Assembly: GCF_042242105.1 (NCBI RefSeq)
Contig: NC_092019.1
Coordinates: forward strand, 13,078,328-13,142,327
Length of the DNA: 64,000 bases
From: Pempheris klunzingeri
Taxonomy: Eukaryota; Chordata; Actinopteri; Acropomatiformes; Pempheridae
Direction of reading: 5' to 3'
The position numbers and the translations under genes are program-made. Below the pieces are notes generated by a model, which worked only from the letters and a program-made list of their open reading frames with translations, was not told where the DNA came from and did no database searches. Below are positions 62,453 through 64,000 of this stretch, piece by piece (position 1 is the first letter of the stretch; each line of letters starts with the position of its first letter).

Positions 62453-64000
62453 CTTGTGTGAATGCCTGAATAAAAACGGCCAATCAGAACCAGGAGGCGT
62501 CTTTAACGTAGTGTCAATCACTGCTAAAGCACATGCTGCACATGTTAATTCTCGCTATGTGGAGTAAAGGAGGCGTCAATCCTCAGGCAAGTAGCAGCCT
62601 GGATGCTAACGTCAGAGGTACATTTCTCAGCGCTCTGCTCTTTTCCAGTCACACATACAGCTGATCTTAACGTAAAGCACCCACTCTGTAACTTGGTCTG
62701 TCTGTTCAGTTTTGAGGCATAAAAGTGAAGCACAGCGCAGCAGGAAGGGACAGGGACCTGAAGGTTCCACTCACTAAAATGTCCACTGTTTTCTCAATGA
62801 GGCCAGCAAATGTCATACACAGACAGAATGATAAACAGTTCCTTGAGAATGAAAGTTTGAAATACATATAACAATTTAACAAAAATAGATAGAGATTGTA
62901 AAACTCCTCTTTCCAGGCTGTGAAAGGAGATATGATTGAGTGACCGACATCTTTCCTTGGAGCGCATGACTACAAGCCCTCCGCTGGAGTGCTAAGGAGT
63001 GGCTGGGATGTGCAGTATAGTTTATGATTGCTAGTGGCTTGTAGCTTGACCTTCACATACCAGCTTAAAAGACAGATGGAGGCAGACAGAGACAGATAGA
63101 ACATCTGCAGACAGGTTGTGCATTAGGTACTTGAACCATTACTATGGTGCAGCTCCACATCCATGGGTCTGTCTCCAGGGGTGTACTGGAAAAGAAATTC
63201 AGCCCTGGACTCTGGTCAAACCAGTGATTTGCCAGAATACACACGCAACACGCTTTCATTTGAACTCCAAATCGCAGGCACACGGTGAGGGCTGGCAAAC
63301 AGACAGGCTCAGGTGACTGTATTTTTTTATGGTTTTTGTCTGGGATTTGGCCCAGTGTGTTGGTACACTACTGTCTGGCTCCAACACTGGTGATTTTAGA
63401 GTGTCAACTGAAGGAGCCACTGCAGTTTCTATATATAGCGTTGCAGTTTCAGGGCTTGTTTGATTTGTCAGCACTGTTCAGTACTGCAATCTACACACCT
63501 AGACACTGACTCAGAGCATTGTTGGAGACAATAACTACAGCCCAGTGCCTAAAAGTGGTTCTGGATTCCTGTGATTGAAATTCATACTTTAGTGTGGGCT
63601 TTGACTTGATTAATTCATCGGTATCAACACGGTATGTCAGTCCCTTCCCTTGCAAAAATACTCTGCTTGGCCAGAAAGCACTTGTCCACTGAGTGGTCAG
63701 TCAAGTCCAGACAGATTCTCATGGTACCATACCCCTGGGGAAACCTGATCACTGCAGTAATCCAAGGTCCAGTCAGGTTCAGTAACCATATTATCTTCAG
63801 CACCTCTTCAGGATGGGGAATAGTGGATGGATTTTTAACAATACAAATGTACTACATATCAAACTAATTCCTATTCTGCAGACAGGGCACACGCTGCTTC
63901 ACATTGCCTCACTGTATTCCTCAACCTCTTGAATGAAGCAAGTGCTCATGGGATGAAATAAGACTGTCTGGATGTTTTCTCTGAAATCAGGATCTAATAC
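62453..64000. other. Window end, nothing recognised
   Basis: No exon, RNA gene or named repeat was recognised. Open frames here are short and unsupported. Confidence 0.35.

Overview
This is vertebrate nuclear DNA, most likely from a ray-finned (teleost, probably percomorph) fish. The clues are spliced genes with GT-AG introns, CpG-rich promoters, a five-exon fish-type trypsinogen pair, and L2/Rex1-like LINE remains with the 3' tails typical of teleosts. All gene models below were made by eye from splice sites, reading-frame phase and domain patterns. No transcript or database evidence was available.

Layout. Eight genes lie head to tail on the minus strand, and seven of them encode large C2H2 zinc-finger proteins. 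From low to high coordinates: (A) 1.1-10.5 kb, a nine-exon gene that joins C2H2 fingers and an AT-hook to a piggyBac-transposase-derived C-terminus; (B) 15.3-16.6 kb, one finger-coding exon with no first exon or promoter of its own in sight; (C) 18.6-25.6 kb, a protein of about 1505 aa with some 27 fingers; (D) 28.3-32.5 kb, about 1327 aa with 17 fingers and a long Pro/Gln/Ser tail; (E) 33.7-35.8 kb, a Myb/SANT-like regulator with a polyglutamine tract; (G) 43.7-47.9 kb, 13 fingers and two AT-hooks; (H) 51.1-52.7 kb and (I) 55.3-58.3 kb, two finger genes that share an N-terminal finger signature. Two trypsinogen genes (37.9-39.2 and 40.8-42.1 kb) sit on the plus strand between E and G.

Relationships. 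B, C, D and G all end in the same unusual finger (HY-x2-HA, then usually RG or TGE, at or near the C-terminus), so they look like descendants of one tandemly duplicated gene. B and C both enter their finger exon in phase 1, and B lacks a promoter, so B may be an alternative last exon of C. The two trypsinogens encode identical mature enzymes but have unrelated promoters, first exons and first introns, which points to gene conversion or a partial duplication.

Mobile elements are few: a decayed L2/Rex1-like LINE at 11.8-14.0 kb, three short LINE remnants, and a 237-bp MITE with 26-bp perfect terminal inverted repeats between the trypsin genes. I recognise no LTR element, endogenous virus, tRNA or rRNA gene. 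The last 3 kb and several intergenic stretches hold nothing I can name.
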